In this document: piece after piece, positions 9,299-17,883 of the stretch
Layout: the number at the start of each line of letters is the position of its first letter
How positions within the stretch are numbered: the first letter of the stretch is position 1
Assembly: GCF_914271485.1 (NCBI RefSeq)
Contig: NZ_CAJZAG010000001.1
Coordinates: forward strand, 620,001 to 684,000
DNA from: Cupriavidus pampae
GTDB lineage: Bacteria > Pseudomonadota > Gammaproteobacteria > Burkholderiales > Burkholderiaceae
Direction: 5' to 3'
DNA: 64,000 nt
The notes under the pieces: model-generated
Told to the model about the DNA's origin: nothing
The model's database searches: none
The model's input: the letters and a program-made list of their open reading frames with translations, nothing else
Made by a program: the position numbers and the translations under genes

Positions 9299-9362
9299 AG
9301 GAGGTGGCGCCGCCGCGGGGGACGCATTGGGGGGCGCATCTGGCGCGACAAAGGAGCGAGCG

Positions 9363-9947
9363 TCAGGGCGTGACGGTGGCGCGGCTCGACAGTGGCCGCA
9401 TGGGCTTGTCGATATCGAGGCTATGCAGGCGCCAGCTGCCATCGGCAATGCGACCGGCCGCGCGATCCGCGAAGAAGCAGCGCAGGGTATGAATCACGGT
9501 AGGGAATGCCAGATCGTCCCAAGGCACGTCCGCTTCGGTGACCAGCTTCACCTCGAGGCTTTCCTCGCCCGCCGAGATATCGAGATCGTCGAGCGTGGCC
9601 AGGTAGAACAAATGGACCTGATGCACATGCGGGACGTTGAGCAGCGAATACAGCTCGCCCACCTGCACGCGCGCACCGGCTTCCTCGAGCGTTTCACGGG
9701 CCGCGGCCTGTGCGGTGGTTTCCGCAACTTCCATAAAACCCGCGGGCAGCGTCCAGAAGCCATAACGAGGCTCGATGGCGCGCTTGCAGATCAGGATCTT
9801 GTCTTCCCAGACCGGGATGGTGCCCACCACGTTGCGCGGATTCACATAATGAATCGTGCCGCAGCTGTCGCACACGCTGCGGGGGCGGTTGTCGCCATCG
9901 GGTACGCGCAAGACGACCGCATGGCCGCAGTTCGAGCAGAATTTCAT
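9363..9947 (-). CDS. NUDIX hydrolase with N-terminal zinc ribbon
   Basis: 194-residue protein with a zinc ribbon at residues 1-35 (CSNCGHAV and [18 protein letters not shown]), followed by a Nudix domain. The Nudix box starts at the glycine of [23 protein letters not shown] and matches GX5EX7REUXEEXGU with normal catalytic Glu residues. Zinc-ribbon Nudix proteins of this type hydrolyse ADP-ribose, NADH or FAD-like dinucleotides; exact substrate unknown. It heads the probable minus-strand group with aat, bpt and pyrD. The body contains [28 protein letters not shown], giving the usual substrate-binding strand before the Nudix helix. Confidence 0.9.
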   Translation of the reverse strand: MKFCSNCGHAVVLRVPDGDNRPRSVCDSCGTIHYVNPRNVVGTIPVWEDKILICKRAIEPRYGFWTLPAGFMEVAETTAQAAARETLEEAGARVQVGELYSLLNVPHVHQVHLFYLATLDDLDISAGEESLEVKLVTEADVPWDDLAFPTVIHTLRCFFADRAAGRIADGSWRLHSLDIDKPMRPLSSRATVTP

Positions 9948-10036
9948 GAGGGACGTCCGGAAGGAATGGCGCCAAGTGTATCACCGCGCCGCCGGCCGTC
10001 CTCACCGTACTAACACTGCCCCGTACCTCACGGTTT

Positions 10037-10079
10037 GGCTCCCCTCTCCCTGCGGGAGGGGAGCCGGGGGTGAGGGCGG
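10037..10079. repeat. GAGAGGGG-type palindromic intergenic repeat, copy a
   Basis: GGCTCCCCTC and GAGGGGAGCC pair around TCCCTGCGG, followed by the tail CCGGGGGTGAGGGCGG. It is the first of at least five related copies in this window and lies between the NUDIX gene and the Gly/Thr-rich protein gene, beginning within 10 bases of the latter's stop codon. Confidence 0.75.
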
Positions 10080-10087
10080 TGTCGCGC

Positions 10088-10519
10088 TTACTTACCCGTG
10101 GTTCCCGCCGTGCCCGGCGAGCCGGGAACCGGCGTGCCAGTGCCCGGGGGCATGGTACCCGTGCCCGGCGTCGTACCGCTGCGCGGCGTGGTCCGGCCAG
10201 CGTCGCGGTTCATGGAGTTGTCACGCGGCATGGTGCTGTCGCGGGCCTGGTCGCGTGCGTTGGTGCCGGGCGCGGTGGTTCCGCGCGCGCCTGACGGGTT
10301 GGTCGCCGGCGTATCGCCTGGACCCGTGGTGCCCGACTTCGTGCCGGTGCTCGTGCCCGGTGCGCCGCCAAGACCGGTGCCCGTGCCGGCGCTACCGCCG
10401 CCACCGCCCGCGCCACCTCCGCCGCCACCGCCCTGTGCAAATGCGGCGCCACTGACGAGCATCGCGCAGGTCAGCGCACCGGTGATCCATTTCGCTGCAG
10501 TTTTCTTGGAATTCGCCAT
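10088..10519 (-). CDS. secreted Gly/Thr/Pro-rich low-complexity protein
   Basis: 143-residue hypothetical protein. ATG 10519 (MANSKKTAAKWIT) is preceded by GAGGAG; the longer frame to 10621 is not supported. A signal peptide (ALTCAMLVSGAAFAQ) covers residues 1 to about 26. The rest is low complexity: a polyglycine stretch at the mature N-terminus, then GT/TG-rich segments interrupted by a charged patch (ARDQARDSTMPRDNSMNRDAGR), ending in PGTG repeats and GTTGK. No enzyme domain is visible. Such proteins in Burkholderiales are annotated only as hypothetical, and function is unknown. A palindromic repeat begins just beyond its stop. Confidence 0.75.
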   Translation of the reverse strand: MANSKKTAAKWITGALTCAMLVSGAAFAQGGGGGGGAGGGGGSAGTGTGLGGAPGTSTGTKSGTTGPGDTPATNPSGARGTTAPGTNARDQARDSTMPRDNSMNRDAGRTTPRSGTTPGTGTMPPGTGTPVPGSPGTAGTTGK

Positions 10520-10693
10520 GACATGCTCCTCAAGGAAAGTGTGATGGAGCCATGACCTGCGCAAGACGCGTTCCTGCCGCATACGGGTAGCATGCGCCGC
10601 TTCTCGCGCCGCGCGTTGCATATTGAACGTGGCAGCGATGCAGATATTGCGTGGAGAGGGGGGTGGGAGGATGTCGCAAAAACGGCAGGCAAC

Positions 10694-10729
10694 AAAAAAC
10701 CCGCCGAGCCATAAAGCGCTGAGCGGGTT
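10694..10729 (-). terminator. intrinsic terminator downstream of tRNA-fMet
   Basis: On the minus strand AACCCGC pairs with GCGGGTT across a 19-25 nt interior that can itself pair (AGCGC/GGCTC region), followed by TTTTTTG. It starts 45 bases after the tRNA 3' end, so it ends the tRNA transcript. Confidence 0.8.
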
Positions 10730-10772
10730 GATGTATTTTTCGACGGTCGTTTAAACGCTTAAACATCAAGCG

Positions 10773-10850
<78 letters not shown>

Positions 10851-10865
10851 TCCGTCGAAGCTGAA

Positions 10866-10894
10866 ATTATATGTCAGCTAATTTTGCATTGCAA
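10866..10894 (-). promoter_or_regulatory. sigma70 promoter of tRNA-fMet
   Basis: Near-consensus promoter on the minus strand: -35 TTGCAA at 10894-10889, a 17-base spacer, and -10 TATAAT at 10871-10866, ending 15 bases before the tRNA 5' end. The -35 lies in a small palindrome, TTGCAATGCAA. Confidence 0.85.
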
Positions 10895-10923
10895 CACATA
10901 ACTTCAAACGCTCTCTTTACCGC

Positions 10924-11673
10924 TCACGCTTGCCATGCGGTGGCCTCGAATTCAAAGCTGTCGCGCAGTTGCAGATCGTCGCGCTGCCAGATCACGCGAT
11001 CGCGTCGCACCGTGAGCATCCACGTGGTGGTCTCGCGTGGATGCGGTGCATCAAATGCGCGCGGGCTCAATACGGCGGCGGCGCGACCGTGCCGGGGATC
11101 GCGCACGGACGTGTAGCGAATCACGCCGACACCGGCCTCGCGCGCGAGGCGCGCGAAGGCCTGGCAGGCCGTGTAGTCGGTGGGATGGGTCCAGCGCGCG
11201 GCGTCCTCGTCGTCCGCGGTGAATGGCGGCGCATCCAGGGCGATACCCGGCGCATGCACGCTGACCTGGAACAATGTCTGCGCGCGGGCATCGATGCGTG
11301 GCAGGTCGGGGCTGTCCAGCAGAAAGCGCCAGCGCCAGTAACCAAGCTCCGCGCACGCGGTGCGAATTTCGTCGGCCCCGTAGAACACGCCCGGGTCCTG
11401 CGCGCCACGAAAGCGCGAGGCGCGATTGGCGTCGGTTGCGGCAGTGGGATAACGGAACGGCGTGAACATCAGATAGTGCAGCGCCCGCGCGTCGGCGGGT
11501 ATCTGCGGCTTGCCGGCTTCCAGCACGCGCTCGAGCACGGCCTGTTCCTCGAGGCTGTCGACGAGCGGCATGGTCGATACCACATGCTGGGCCTCCACGG
11601 CCCGCCATAGCGTGAGCGCAAGTGGCTTGCGCTCAGATGCGACCGCGGGTGGCGTCCAGGTAGTGAACGACAC
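10924..11673 (-). CDS. RES-domain toxin (predicted NAD+ phosphorylase)
   Basis: 249-residue RES family protein. Characterised RES toxins (Mycobacterium MbcT, Photorhabdus Res) destroy NAD+ and arrest growth. Seen here are LTLWRAVEAQHV at the start of the domain, FTPFRYPTAA, RFRGAQDPGVFYGADEIRTACAE (conserved Arg and following Glu), and later TSVRDPRHGRAAAVLSPRAF. The gene starts at GTG 11673, inside the last 41 bases of the antitoxin gene in another frame; no other Met, Val or Leu start gives a complete domain. The overlap couples the toxin to its antitoxin. The pair follows boxA on the same strand but has its own promoter. Confidence 0.88.
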   Translation of the reverse strand: MSFTTWTPPAVASERKPLALTLWRAVEAQHVVSTMPLVDSLEEQAVLERVLEAGKPQIPADARALHYLMFTPFRYPTAATDANRASRFRGAQDPGVFYGADEIRTACAELGYWRWRFLLDSPDLPRIDARAQTLFQVSVHAPGIALDAPPFTADDEDAARWTHPTDYTACQAFARLAREAGVGVIRYTSVRDPRHGRAAAVLSPRAFDAPHPRETTTWMLTVRRDRVIWQRDDLQLRDSFEFEATAWQA

Positions 11674-12022
11674 GTACGAGACCTTCGGTGGTGCGGATGA
11701 GTTCGAGCGGCTTGCCGCCCAGCGCGAGATTGTCGTGGGTCAGCCAGAGACGCGCCTGCTCGTCATGGCCGAGGATGGCGTCGAGCGAGCGGAACAGGCG
11801 CACGAACAGCACACCGAACTCCCACTCCTTGCGATGCGCGTCGAGGATATAGCCGCCCGAGGCCATGCGCGACACGGAGGCGGTGCTGATGCCGAGCACG
11901 CTGGCGACCACGGCCTGGCTGATGCCGAGAAACGCGGCCGCGCGCATGACCGCCTTGGTCAGCGTGGTGCCGGGATCGGGTCCGCTGGCGGGGTCTGTCT
12001 CCGGAATCTGGCTGGCTTGCAT
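11633..12022 (-). CDS. Xre/MbcA/ParS-type antitoxin
   Basis: 129-residue antitoxin. An N-terminal helix-turn-helix (about residues 25-60, with AAAFLGISQAVVASVLGISTASVSRMA) is followed by the Xre-MbcA-ParS toxin-binding domain (former DUF2384): RLFRSLDAILGHDEQARLWLTHDNLALGGKPLELIRTTEGLVRVVHYLDA. ATG 12022 is chosen because AGGAG precedes it by 8 bases; an in-frame TTG lies one codon upstream. It overlaps the RES toxin gene by 41 bases. It neutralises the toxin and probably represses its own promoter. Confidence 0.92.
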   Translation of the reverse strand: MQASQIPETDPASGPDPGTTLTKAVMRAAAFLGISQAVVASVLGISTASVSRMASGGYILDAHRKEWEFGVLFVRLFRSLDAILGHDEQARLWLTHDNLALGGKPLELIRTTEGLVRVVHYLDATRGRI

Positions 12023-12060
12023 CAAGGCTGCTCCTGGCCGCTATGTTCATGATTCGCTGT

Positions 12061-12079
12061 TTCTTGAGAAACATTATAG
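12061..12079 (-). promoter_or_regulatory. promoter and dyad operator of the RES-Xre pair
   Basis: On the minus strand the -10 TATAAT is at 12079-12074, with only weak -35 similarity 17 bases upstream. Immediately downstream is the dyad TTTCT-N2-AGAAA (12061-12072), well placed for autorepression by the Xre antitoxin. The 90-bp gap to boxA means the pair need not depend on the benzoate operon promoter. Confidence 0.55.
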
Positions 12080-12115
12080 GCGGCCAGTTTCAGAAGGGAA
12101 GTCGCTTTATGCGGA

Positions 12116-13345
12116 TCAATAGGTTTCGATATGCAGACGCCCCTCCGTGCGCAGGGCGGTTTCGATCGCGGACCAGTCCAGTCCATGCGCCGCGCACACC
12201 TCGCCAAAGGCCGCCAGTACGCCTTCCTCCATGCCTCTGAGTCCGCAGATATAGACGTAGGCATGCGCGTCGCCCAGATGCGCGGCCACGCTGGCGGCAG
12301 CCTCGCGGATGGCGTCCTGCACATAGCGGCGCGGCGCGGCCGCATCGCGCGAGAAGGCGAGATGAATATCGAGGAAGTCCTTCGGCAGCTTCTGCAATGG
12401 CCCGAAGTAGGGCAGCTCCGCCGGATGGCGCGCGCCGAAGAACAGCAGGCGCCGGCCATCGAATGCTTCGCGCTGGCGGCGCATACGCTCGGTCATCGCG
12501 CGCATCGGGGCGGAGCCGGTGCCGGTGCAGATCATCATCACGCTGGCTTCGCGATGGTTCGGCATCAGGAACGTGTTGCCGAACGGGCCCACCACCTGCA
12601 CAGTGTCGCCCTTGGCGAGGTCGCACAGGAAGTTCGACGCCACGCCGCGCACGGGCTGGCCGTCGTGATCGTGCTCGACGCGCTTTACCGTCAGTGCAAG
12701 ATTGTTGTAGCCGGGGCGCTCGCCGTCGCGTGGGCTCGCCACCGAGTACATACGGATGTAATGCGGCTTGCCGCGCGCATCGGTGCCGGGCGGCACGATG
12801 CCGATTGCCTGCCCCTCGAGTACCGGAAAGAACTGGTTGCCGAAGTCGAGCACCAGATGGTGGATATCGCTCGAGGCGTCGTCGGCGGTCAGACGGTAGT
12901 TGCCGGCGACGGTGGCGATGATCGGCGTGTGCACGCCGTGCAGGTTCACGTAGGGATGGGCGGCCGACCACGGCGCGCGTGGAGACGTGTGCTGGCTGGT
13001 CTCCACGGCTTGGACGGGGGCGTCGGTCTGCATGGCGCCCGCATCGGCCACGGTCGCCTCCAGGGTCGCTTCCATCGGCACCGCCGCGGGCAGCTCATCC
13101 CATTCGAGTTGCGCGTCGATCGGATACGCCTGCGCGCGCGGCATCATGCGCCAATTGTCGATCGCGCCCGTGGGACACGGCGACAGGCACGCGCCGCAGC
13201 CGTTGCAGACCTCGGCGCGCACCACATAGTTGCGGGAGTCGTGCGTGATGGCGCCGATCGGGCAAGTGTCCTCGCAGGTATTGCAGCGAATGCAGATCTC
13301 GGGATCGATCAGGTGCTGCCTGATGATCTCAGTTGAAGCGGACAT
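12116..13345 (-). CDS. boxA: benzoyl-CoA 2,3-epoxidase reductase component BoxA
   Basis: 409-residue NADPH-dependent reductase that supplies electrons to the BoxB oxygenase. It has two 4Fe-4S ferredoxin motifs near the N-terminus ([12 protein letters not shown], then [12 protein letters not shown]), a variable linker, and then a ferredoxin-NADP+ reductase module with [13 protein letters not shown] (FAD binding), [25 protein letters not shown] (NADPH site) and the C-terminal [16 protein letters not shown] 13345 is chosen because [14 protein letters not shown] matches the usual BoxA start; this overlaps the boxB stop by 17 bp. It is the last box gene of the minus-strand operon; boxD is not found downstream. 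Confidence 0.96.
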   Translation of the reverse strand: MSASTEIIRQHLIDPEICIRCNTCEDTCPIGAITHDSRNYVVRAEVCNGCGACLSPCPTGAIDNWRMMPRAQAYPIDAQLEWDELPAAVPMEATLEATVADAGAMQTDAPVQAVETSQHTSPRAPWSAAHPYVNLHGVHTPIIATVAGNYRLTADDASSDIHHLVLDFGNQFFPVLEGQAIGIVPPGTDARGKPHYIRMYSVASPRDGERPGYNNLALTVKRVEHDHDGQPVRGVASNFLCDLAKGDTVQVVGPFGNTFLMPNHREASVMMICTGTGSAPMRAMTERMRRQREAFDGRRLLFFGARHPAELPYFGPLQKLPKDFLDIHLAFSRDAAAPRRYVQDAIREAAASVAAHLGDAHAYVYICGLRGMEEGVLAAFGEVCAAHGLDWSAIETALRTEGRLHIETY

Positions 13346-14762
13346 AGGCAAAATCCATCGGCTGGCGGTTGACACCCACGGCCGGTGGCGCGATCCAGTT
13401 CGCATAGCGGCCCGGTTCGACCACGCGACCCATCAGCGAGGCCACGAACGCGCGATCGGCTTCGGTCGCCAGCCATTCGTGCTGCCGCGCGTTCCATTCG
13501 GCTTCGCTGATCAGCGCCCCCTCCGGCGTCACGCGAATATTCGACAGCGTCCCCAACGTCCCAATGCGGCGATTGAAGGCCTTGTGCGGCACGGTCAGGC
13601 GGAACGGGATGCCAGCCTTCTCGATGACCTTGTTCCAGCGTGCCACGCCGCCCATCGAATCGCGGATGTAGTCGTCGCGCAGCACTTCGTTGAGCGCGTT
13701 GAGCATCGGCACCTCGCGCTCGGTCAGTGTTCCGTCCTGGACCTCGAGGATGCGATAGACCTCCTGCTTGAGCACGTGATCGTCGTCACGCTTGCCTTCC
13801 TCGAAACGGCCCTTGAGCCCGGCGCTGTAGAACGTGGCGGCATTCGACGACTGGTCCGCGCCGAACAGGTCGATCGTCACGCTGTAATGGAAATTCAGAT
13901 AGCGCTGGAGCGTCTGCAGATCGATCACGCCAGCCGCGCGCACGTCGGCGGGGGCGTGGATATCGCGCTCGCGCATGACCTCGCAGGTGCGCTGGATCAC
14001 GCGCGACACGCCCGACTCGCCGACGAACATATGGTGCGCTTCCTCGGTCAGCATAAAGCGCGTGGTGCGCGCGAGCGGATCGAACCCCGACTCCGCCAGC
14101 GCGCAAAGCTGGAACTTGCCGTCGCGGTCGGTGAAGTACGTGAACATGAAGAACGCGAGCCAGTCGGGCGTGCGCTCGTTGAACGCGCCCAGGATGCGCG
14201 GATTGTCTTCGTCGCCCGAGCGGCGGCCAAGCAACGCCTCGGCTTCTTCGCGGCCATCGCGGCCGAAGTAGCGATGGAGCAGGTAGACCATCGCCCACAG
14301 GTGGCGGCCCTCCTCGACGTTGACCTGGAACAGGTTGCGCAGGTCGTAGAGCGAGGGCGCGGTCAGGCCGAGGTGGCGCTGCTGCTCGACCGAGGCCGGT
14401 TCGGTATCGCCCTGCGTCACGATGATGCGGCGCAGATTGGCGCGGTGCTCGCCCGGGACTTCCTGCCATGCCGCCTCGCCCTTGTGCTCGCCGAAGTGGA
14501 TGCGGCGTTCGGGATCGCTCGGCGGCAGGAAAATGCCCCAGCGATAGTCGGGCATCTTCACGTAGTCGAAATGGGCCCAGCCCGACGGGTCCACCGAAGT
14601 TGCCGTGCGCAGGTACACGTCGTGCGCGTGCGAACCTTCAGGGCCCATGTCGCGCCACCAGTCGAGGAACGCCGGTTGCCAATGCTCGAGCGCGCGTTGC
14701 AGCGCGCGGTCATCGGAGAGATTGACGTTGTTCGGGATCTTCTGGCTGTAGTCGATGCTCAT
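13329..14762 (-). CDS. boxB: benzoyl-CoA 2,3-epoxidase oxygenase component BoxB
   Basis: 477-residue diiron oxygenase that converts benzoyl-CoA to 2,3-epoxybenzoyl-CoA with O2. The characterised Azoarcus enzyme is about 473 residues. The sequence starts [19 protein letters not shown] at ATG 14762, preceded by GAGGAG. Likely iron-ligand helices include [17 protein letters not shown] and [15 protein letters not shown] (Glu/His pairs), with [21 protein letters not shown] and [20 protein letters not shown] also characteristic. The open frame to 14888 merely extends into boxC in another frame. It begins 20 bp after boxC and ends inside boxA. Confidence 0.97.
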   Translation of the reverse strand: MSIDYSQKIPNNVNLSDDRALQRALEHWQPAFLDWWRDMGPEGSHAHDVYLRTATSVDPSGWAHFDYVKMPDYRWGIFLPPSDPERRIHFGEHKGEAAWQEVPGEHRANLRRIIVTQGDTEPASVEQQRHLGLTAPSLYDLRNLFQVNVEEGRHLWAMVYLLHRYFGRDGREEAEALLGRRSGDEDNPRILGAFNERTPDWLAFFMFTYFTDRDGKFQLCALAESGFDPLARTTRFMLTEEAHHMFVGESGVSRVIQRTCEVMRERDIHAPADVRAAGVIDLQTLQRYLNFHYSVTIDLFGADQSSNAATFYSAGLKGRFEEGKRDDDHVLKQEVYRILEVQDGTLTEREVPMLNALNEVLRDDYIRDSMGGVARWNKVIEKAGIPFRLTVPHKAFNRRIGTLGTLSNIRVTPEGALISEAEWNARQHEWLATEADRAFVASLMGRVVEPGRYANWIAPPAVGVNRQPMDFAYVRFN

Positions 14763-14782
14763 GGGGTTCTCCTCGGGCGTGA

Positions 14783-16495
14783 TCAGACGCGGTCCCAGTC
14801 GAAACGGGCCTTGTTGCCGGTGCCGAACACCTTGAGCGCACCGTGCTCGCCGACCGCGTTGGGCCGGTTGAAGATCCAGTTCTGCCATGCGGAGAGCCGC
14901 CCGAAGATGCGGGTCTCCATGGTCTCGTGCGCGCCAAAGCGCAGGTTGGCTTCGAGCCCGGTCAGCGCATCGGGTGAGAGGCTCGCGCGTTCTTCCAGCG
15001 CCAGGCGGATCTCATCGTCCCAGTCGATATCGTCGGGCGCCATGGTGACGAGCCCGAGCGCTTCGGCCGCGCGCGCATCGAGCGGCGTGTCGAGGCGTGC
15101 GCGTACGGCCTCGATCGGTACCGCCTCGCCGTAGAAGCGCGCGACCAGCCGGGGCAGGCCGTTCGGCATCGGATAGCGGCCGAAGTTGGCGGTATGCACG
15201 CAGAGCCGCGGCGCGGTGTGCGGATCCACATCATCGGCGTCGCTGGTATCGAGCATGTAGCTGCGGTCCGCCGCCAGTGCGAGTTCGAGCAGGGTGCCCG
15301 CGAAGCACGAGCCTGGCTCGATCAGCGCGATCAGACTGCGCGACGAGACGTCCAGGCGCGCAAGCGTGCGGCGCAGCATGCCGATGGTCTCGCGCACGAA
15401 CCAGTGCCGCGCATGCGCGTCGAGGGTTGCGTCCGCTGCCAGCACGTGTAGCGCGTCGCCGGCGGTGCGCAGGACCCAGATGCCGAGGTCGAGATGGTTG
15501 GTGCGCAGCATCAGGATGGCGTCGTCGAGTTCGCGCGCCATCTTCAGCGGCCACCATTGCGCGCCCGCGGCCACGATGGCGCCGAGGTCGGCCGGCGGTG
15601 CCGCGTCTGGCGCGCGCACCGTCAGCGTGGCGCGGCGGGCGGCGCGGTCGAGCGTGACCGTCACCGTGTCATAGGCGTAGCCATCGGCCGTGATCGTGCG
15701 TGACAGCGGCGTGAGTGCGATGCCGGTGGCGTCGGCAGGGCGGTCGCTATGCGCGGCCAGTTCGCGCGCGCGCGTTTGCACGTGTTCGGCGAAGCGCGCG
15801 GGTTTGACCACGTCATCGACAAGCTTCCAGTCGCGCGCACGCTCGCCGCGCACGCCTTCCGTGGTCAGGCAGAAGATATCGGCATGATCGCGCCGTACAT
15901 GGCGCTTGTCGGTGATGCGCGTAAGGCCGCCGGTGCCCGGCAGCACGCCCAGCAGCGGCACCTCGGGCAGGCTTACCGCCGACGAGCGGTCATCGACCAG
16001 CACGATCTCATCGCACGCGAGCGCCAGTTCGTAGCCGCCGCCGGCCGTGGTGCCGTTGCAGGCGGCAATGAACTTCAGGCCCGAGTAACGGCTGCTGTCC
16101 TCGATGCCGTTGCGCGTCTCGTTGGTGAACTTGCAGAAGTTCACCTTCCACGCATGGCTCGATTTGCCGAGCATGAAGATATTGGCGCCCGAGCAGAACA
16201 CGCGCTCGCGCGCGCTGGTGACCACCACGCTGCGTACTTCGGGATGCTCGAAGCGGACGCGCTGCAGCGCGTCGTGCAGCTCGATATCCACACCGAGGTC
16301 ATAGGAGTTCAGCTTCAGCGCGTAGCCGGGCCGCAGGCCGCCGTTCTCGTCGACATCCATGGTCAGCGTGGCAATCGGGCCGTCATAGGCAAGGCGCCAA
16401 TGACGGTAGTGGTCCGGATGACGATCGAAAGTCACCAGATCGTCATGGGCGGACGATGGCGCGCTGACCTGCGGGGCGAGAGCCGGCATGGACAT
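14783..16495 (-). CDS. boxC: 2,3-epoxybenzoyl-CoA dihydrolase BoxC
   Basis: 570-residue lyase that opens the ring of 2,3-epoxybenzoyl-CoA to 3,4-dehydroadipyl-CoA semialdehyde with release of formate. It is a double crotonase-fold protein: the N-terminal half shows VVTSARERVFCSGANIFMLG and AACNGTTAGGGYELALACDEIVLVDD (oxyanion and CoA motifs), the C-terminal half LIALIEPGSCFAGTLLELALAADRSYML. ATG 16495 is preceded by GAGGAG at 8 bases; a second Met is two codons on. It is the first enzyme gene of the operon, just downstream of two TATAGTGCA-containing sites that are probable BoxR operators. Confidence 0.97.
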   Translation of the reverse strand: MSMPALAPQVSAPSSAHDDLVTFDRHPDHYRHWRLAYDGPIATLTMDVDENGGLRPGYALKLNSYDLGVDIELHDALQRVRFEHPEVRSVVVTSARERVFCSGANIFMLGKSSHAWKVNFCKFTNETRNGIEDSSRYSGLKFIAACNGTTAGGGYELALACDEIVLVDDRSSAVSLPEVPLLGVLPGTGGLTRITDKRHVRRDHADIFCLTTEGVRGERARDWKLVDDVVKPARFAEHVQTRARELAAHSDRPADATGIALTPLSRTITADGYAYDTVTVTLDRAARRATLTVRAPDAAPPADLGAIVAAGAQWWPLKMARELDDAILMLRTNHLDLGIWVLRTAGDALHVLAADATLDAHARHWFVRETIGMLRRTLARLDVSSRSLIALIEPGSCFAGTLLELALAADRSYMLDTSDADDVDPHTAPRLCVHTANFGRYPMPNGLPRLVARFYGEAVPIEAVRARLDTPLDARAAEALGLVTMAPDDIDWDDEIRLALEERASLSPDALTGLEANLRFGAHETMETRIFGRLSAWQNWIFNRPNAVGEHGALKVFGTGNKARFDWDRV

Positions 16496-16512
16496 TGGAG
16501 CGTCTCCTCAGT

Positions 16513-16524
16513 GCACTATAGTGC
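16513..16524. promoter_or_regulatory. probable BoxR operator (palindrome)
   Basis: Perfect 12-bp palindrome GCACTATAGTGC in the boxR-boxC gap, 18 bases upstream of the boxC start. It contains TATAGTGCA in both orientations. Azoarcus BoxR/BzdR are known to bind TGCA-containing operators. Confidence 0.6.
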
Positions 16525-16543
16525 TTCGCATATTGCGATGAAA

Positions 16544-16552
16544 TATAGTGCA
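16544..16552. promoter_or_regulatory. second probable BoxR site
   Basis: TATAGTGCA, identical to the half of the 16513-16524 palindrome and to the site upstream of the benzoate-CoA ligase promoter. The two boxC sites are about 30 bp apart, close to three helical turns. Confidence 0.55.
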
Positions 16553-16603
16553 CCAATGAGGCTGACGCAACCCGTGGTTTTGCTATCCCTGGCTAAGCGC
16601 GCG

Positions 16604-17641
16604 TCAGTCTTCGTCGCGCAGGCGTTCGCGCAGCGCGCGCAGCGAGGTGTCGGCGTCCTGGCCGCTGGTATCGATGGCCAGATCCGCGCGCGCGTACAGC
16701 GGCGAGCGCGCCTGCAGGATGCGGCGCAGATCGGTCATGGCCTCGCGGTTGCCTTCCATCGGGCGCATATCGCCTTGTGCGACCACGCGTGCCATATGCT
16801 CTTCGGGCGAGGTGCGCACCCAGACCGTGTAGCAGTTCGACAGCAGCAGATTGAACGTGGCGGGCTCGGAGACGAGGCTGCCGGGCGTGGCCAGCACCAT
16901 GGTCTCGTGATCGCGCAGCACGCGTTCGAGCGCGCGCATCTCGTAGCGCCGATAGGCTGCCTGACCGTAGAGCGAGTGGATCTCGGACAGGCTTGCGCCG
17001 GCTTCCCGCTCGATCGCGCTGTTCAGTTCGACGAACGGCATCTCCTCGGCGCCCGCCAGCGCGCGGCCGAGCGTCGATTTGCCGGCGCCGCGCAGGCCGA
17101 TCAGCGCGATGCGGCGATGGCGCGCGGCACGCGAGGCCGCGGGCGAGAGCGCCTGCTGCGCGGCCTCGCGCACGCGGGCGAGGTCGTGCGCCGGCAGTTG
17201 CGCGAGCCATTGCACGAGCTGTGAAAACTCCGCGGCGCGCTGGTTCGGATGCTGGGCCGTGGGCACGACCACGCCGGCGCGACCGTCGATGCGGCGCTCC
17301 ACTTGATCGTTGTGGCCCTGCGCGTCAACGTCGGCCCGTACGTCCACTTCGGCCAGCACCACGGGCAGCGGCACATCGAGCGCGCGCGCCACCTCGCGCA
17401 GCAGCAGCACGGAGGCGTTGCCGGTACCGGTTTCGAGATTGGCGAGGTAACGTTCGGAGACATCGGCCCCGCGCGCCAGGTCCTTGCGGGACATGCCGCG
17501 CGCCGCGCGTAGCGAGCGGATGCGGTCGCCGAGTTGCGTCAGATAAGGGTCGCGCACCGCCGTGGCCGCAGCCGCGGCAGGGCGATCCGGACTTTCGGGG
17601 CGGTCATCGGAATGCTGTTGCGGATCAGGGTCGCGACGCAT
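16604..17641 (-). CDS. boxR: BoxR-type benzoyl-CoA-responsive repressor
   Basis: 345-residue regulator with an N-terminal Xre helix-turn-helix (about residues 35-95: LGDRIRSLRAARGMSRKDLARGADVSERYLANLETG) joined to a shikimate-kinase-like effector domain (RIALIGLRGAGKSTLGRALAG, with a Walker A that in this family senses benzoyl-CoA). This two-domain design is diagnostic of BoxR/BzdR. In Azoarcus the protein represses box genes until benzoyl-CoA appears. The ATG at 17641 has no obvious Shine-Dalgarno. It lies 108 bp upstream of boxC on the same strand and is divergent from bclA; TATAGTGCA sites occur in both flanking gaps. Confidence 0.95.
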   Translation of the reverse strand: MRRDPDPQQHSDDRPESPDRPAAAAATAVRDPYLTQLGDRIRSLRAARGMSRKDLARGADVSERYLANLETGTGNASVLLLREVARALDVPLPVVLAEVDVRADVDAQGHNDQVERRIDGRAGVVVPTAQHPNQRAAEFSQLVQWLAQLPAHDLARVREAAQQALSPAASRAARHRRIALIGLRGAGKSTLGRALAGAEEMPFVELNSAIEREAGASLSEIHSLYGQAAYRRYEMRALERVLRDHETMVLATPGSLVSEPATFNLLLSNCYTVWVRTSPEEHMARVVAQGDMRPMEGNREAMTDLRRILQARSPLYARADLAIDTSGQDADTSLRALRERLRDED

Positions 17642-17752
17642 ACGTGGAGGAGGGATGGGTCACATTGGGCCGCATTATACGGCTCGGGGTGGGGCTCGGG
17701 CTGAGGGCTCGGCCACACCGGCGTCCGAAGATCGTGCCATGGGCAGCAGTTA

Positions 17753-17798
17753 TATAGTGCATACCCTTGCTTGCATGTTAGGACATATGAAATAAAAT
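17753..17798 (+). promoter_or_regulatory. bclA promoter with upstream BoxR-like site
   Basis: Third TATAGTGCA copy at 17753-17761, just upstream of a plausible promoter: -35 TTGCAT (17771-17776), 16-base spacer, -10 TAAAAT (17793-17798). It lies in the divergent boxR-bclA region, 86 bases before the ligase start. Binding by BoxR is inferred from motif sharing with the boxC upstream region. Confidence 0.55.
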
Positions 17799-17883
17799 GC
17801 ATCGGAATCGATAACACAGCGCTGACGCTGGGACGCGAAGGGCCATTCACCCATCGCCCGACCACGGTCACAGGAGTGGAGAC

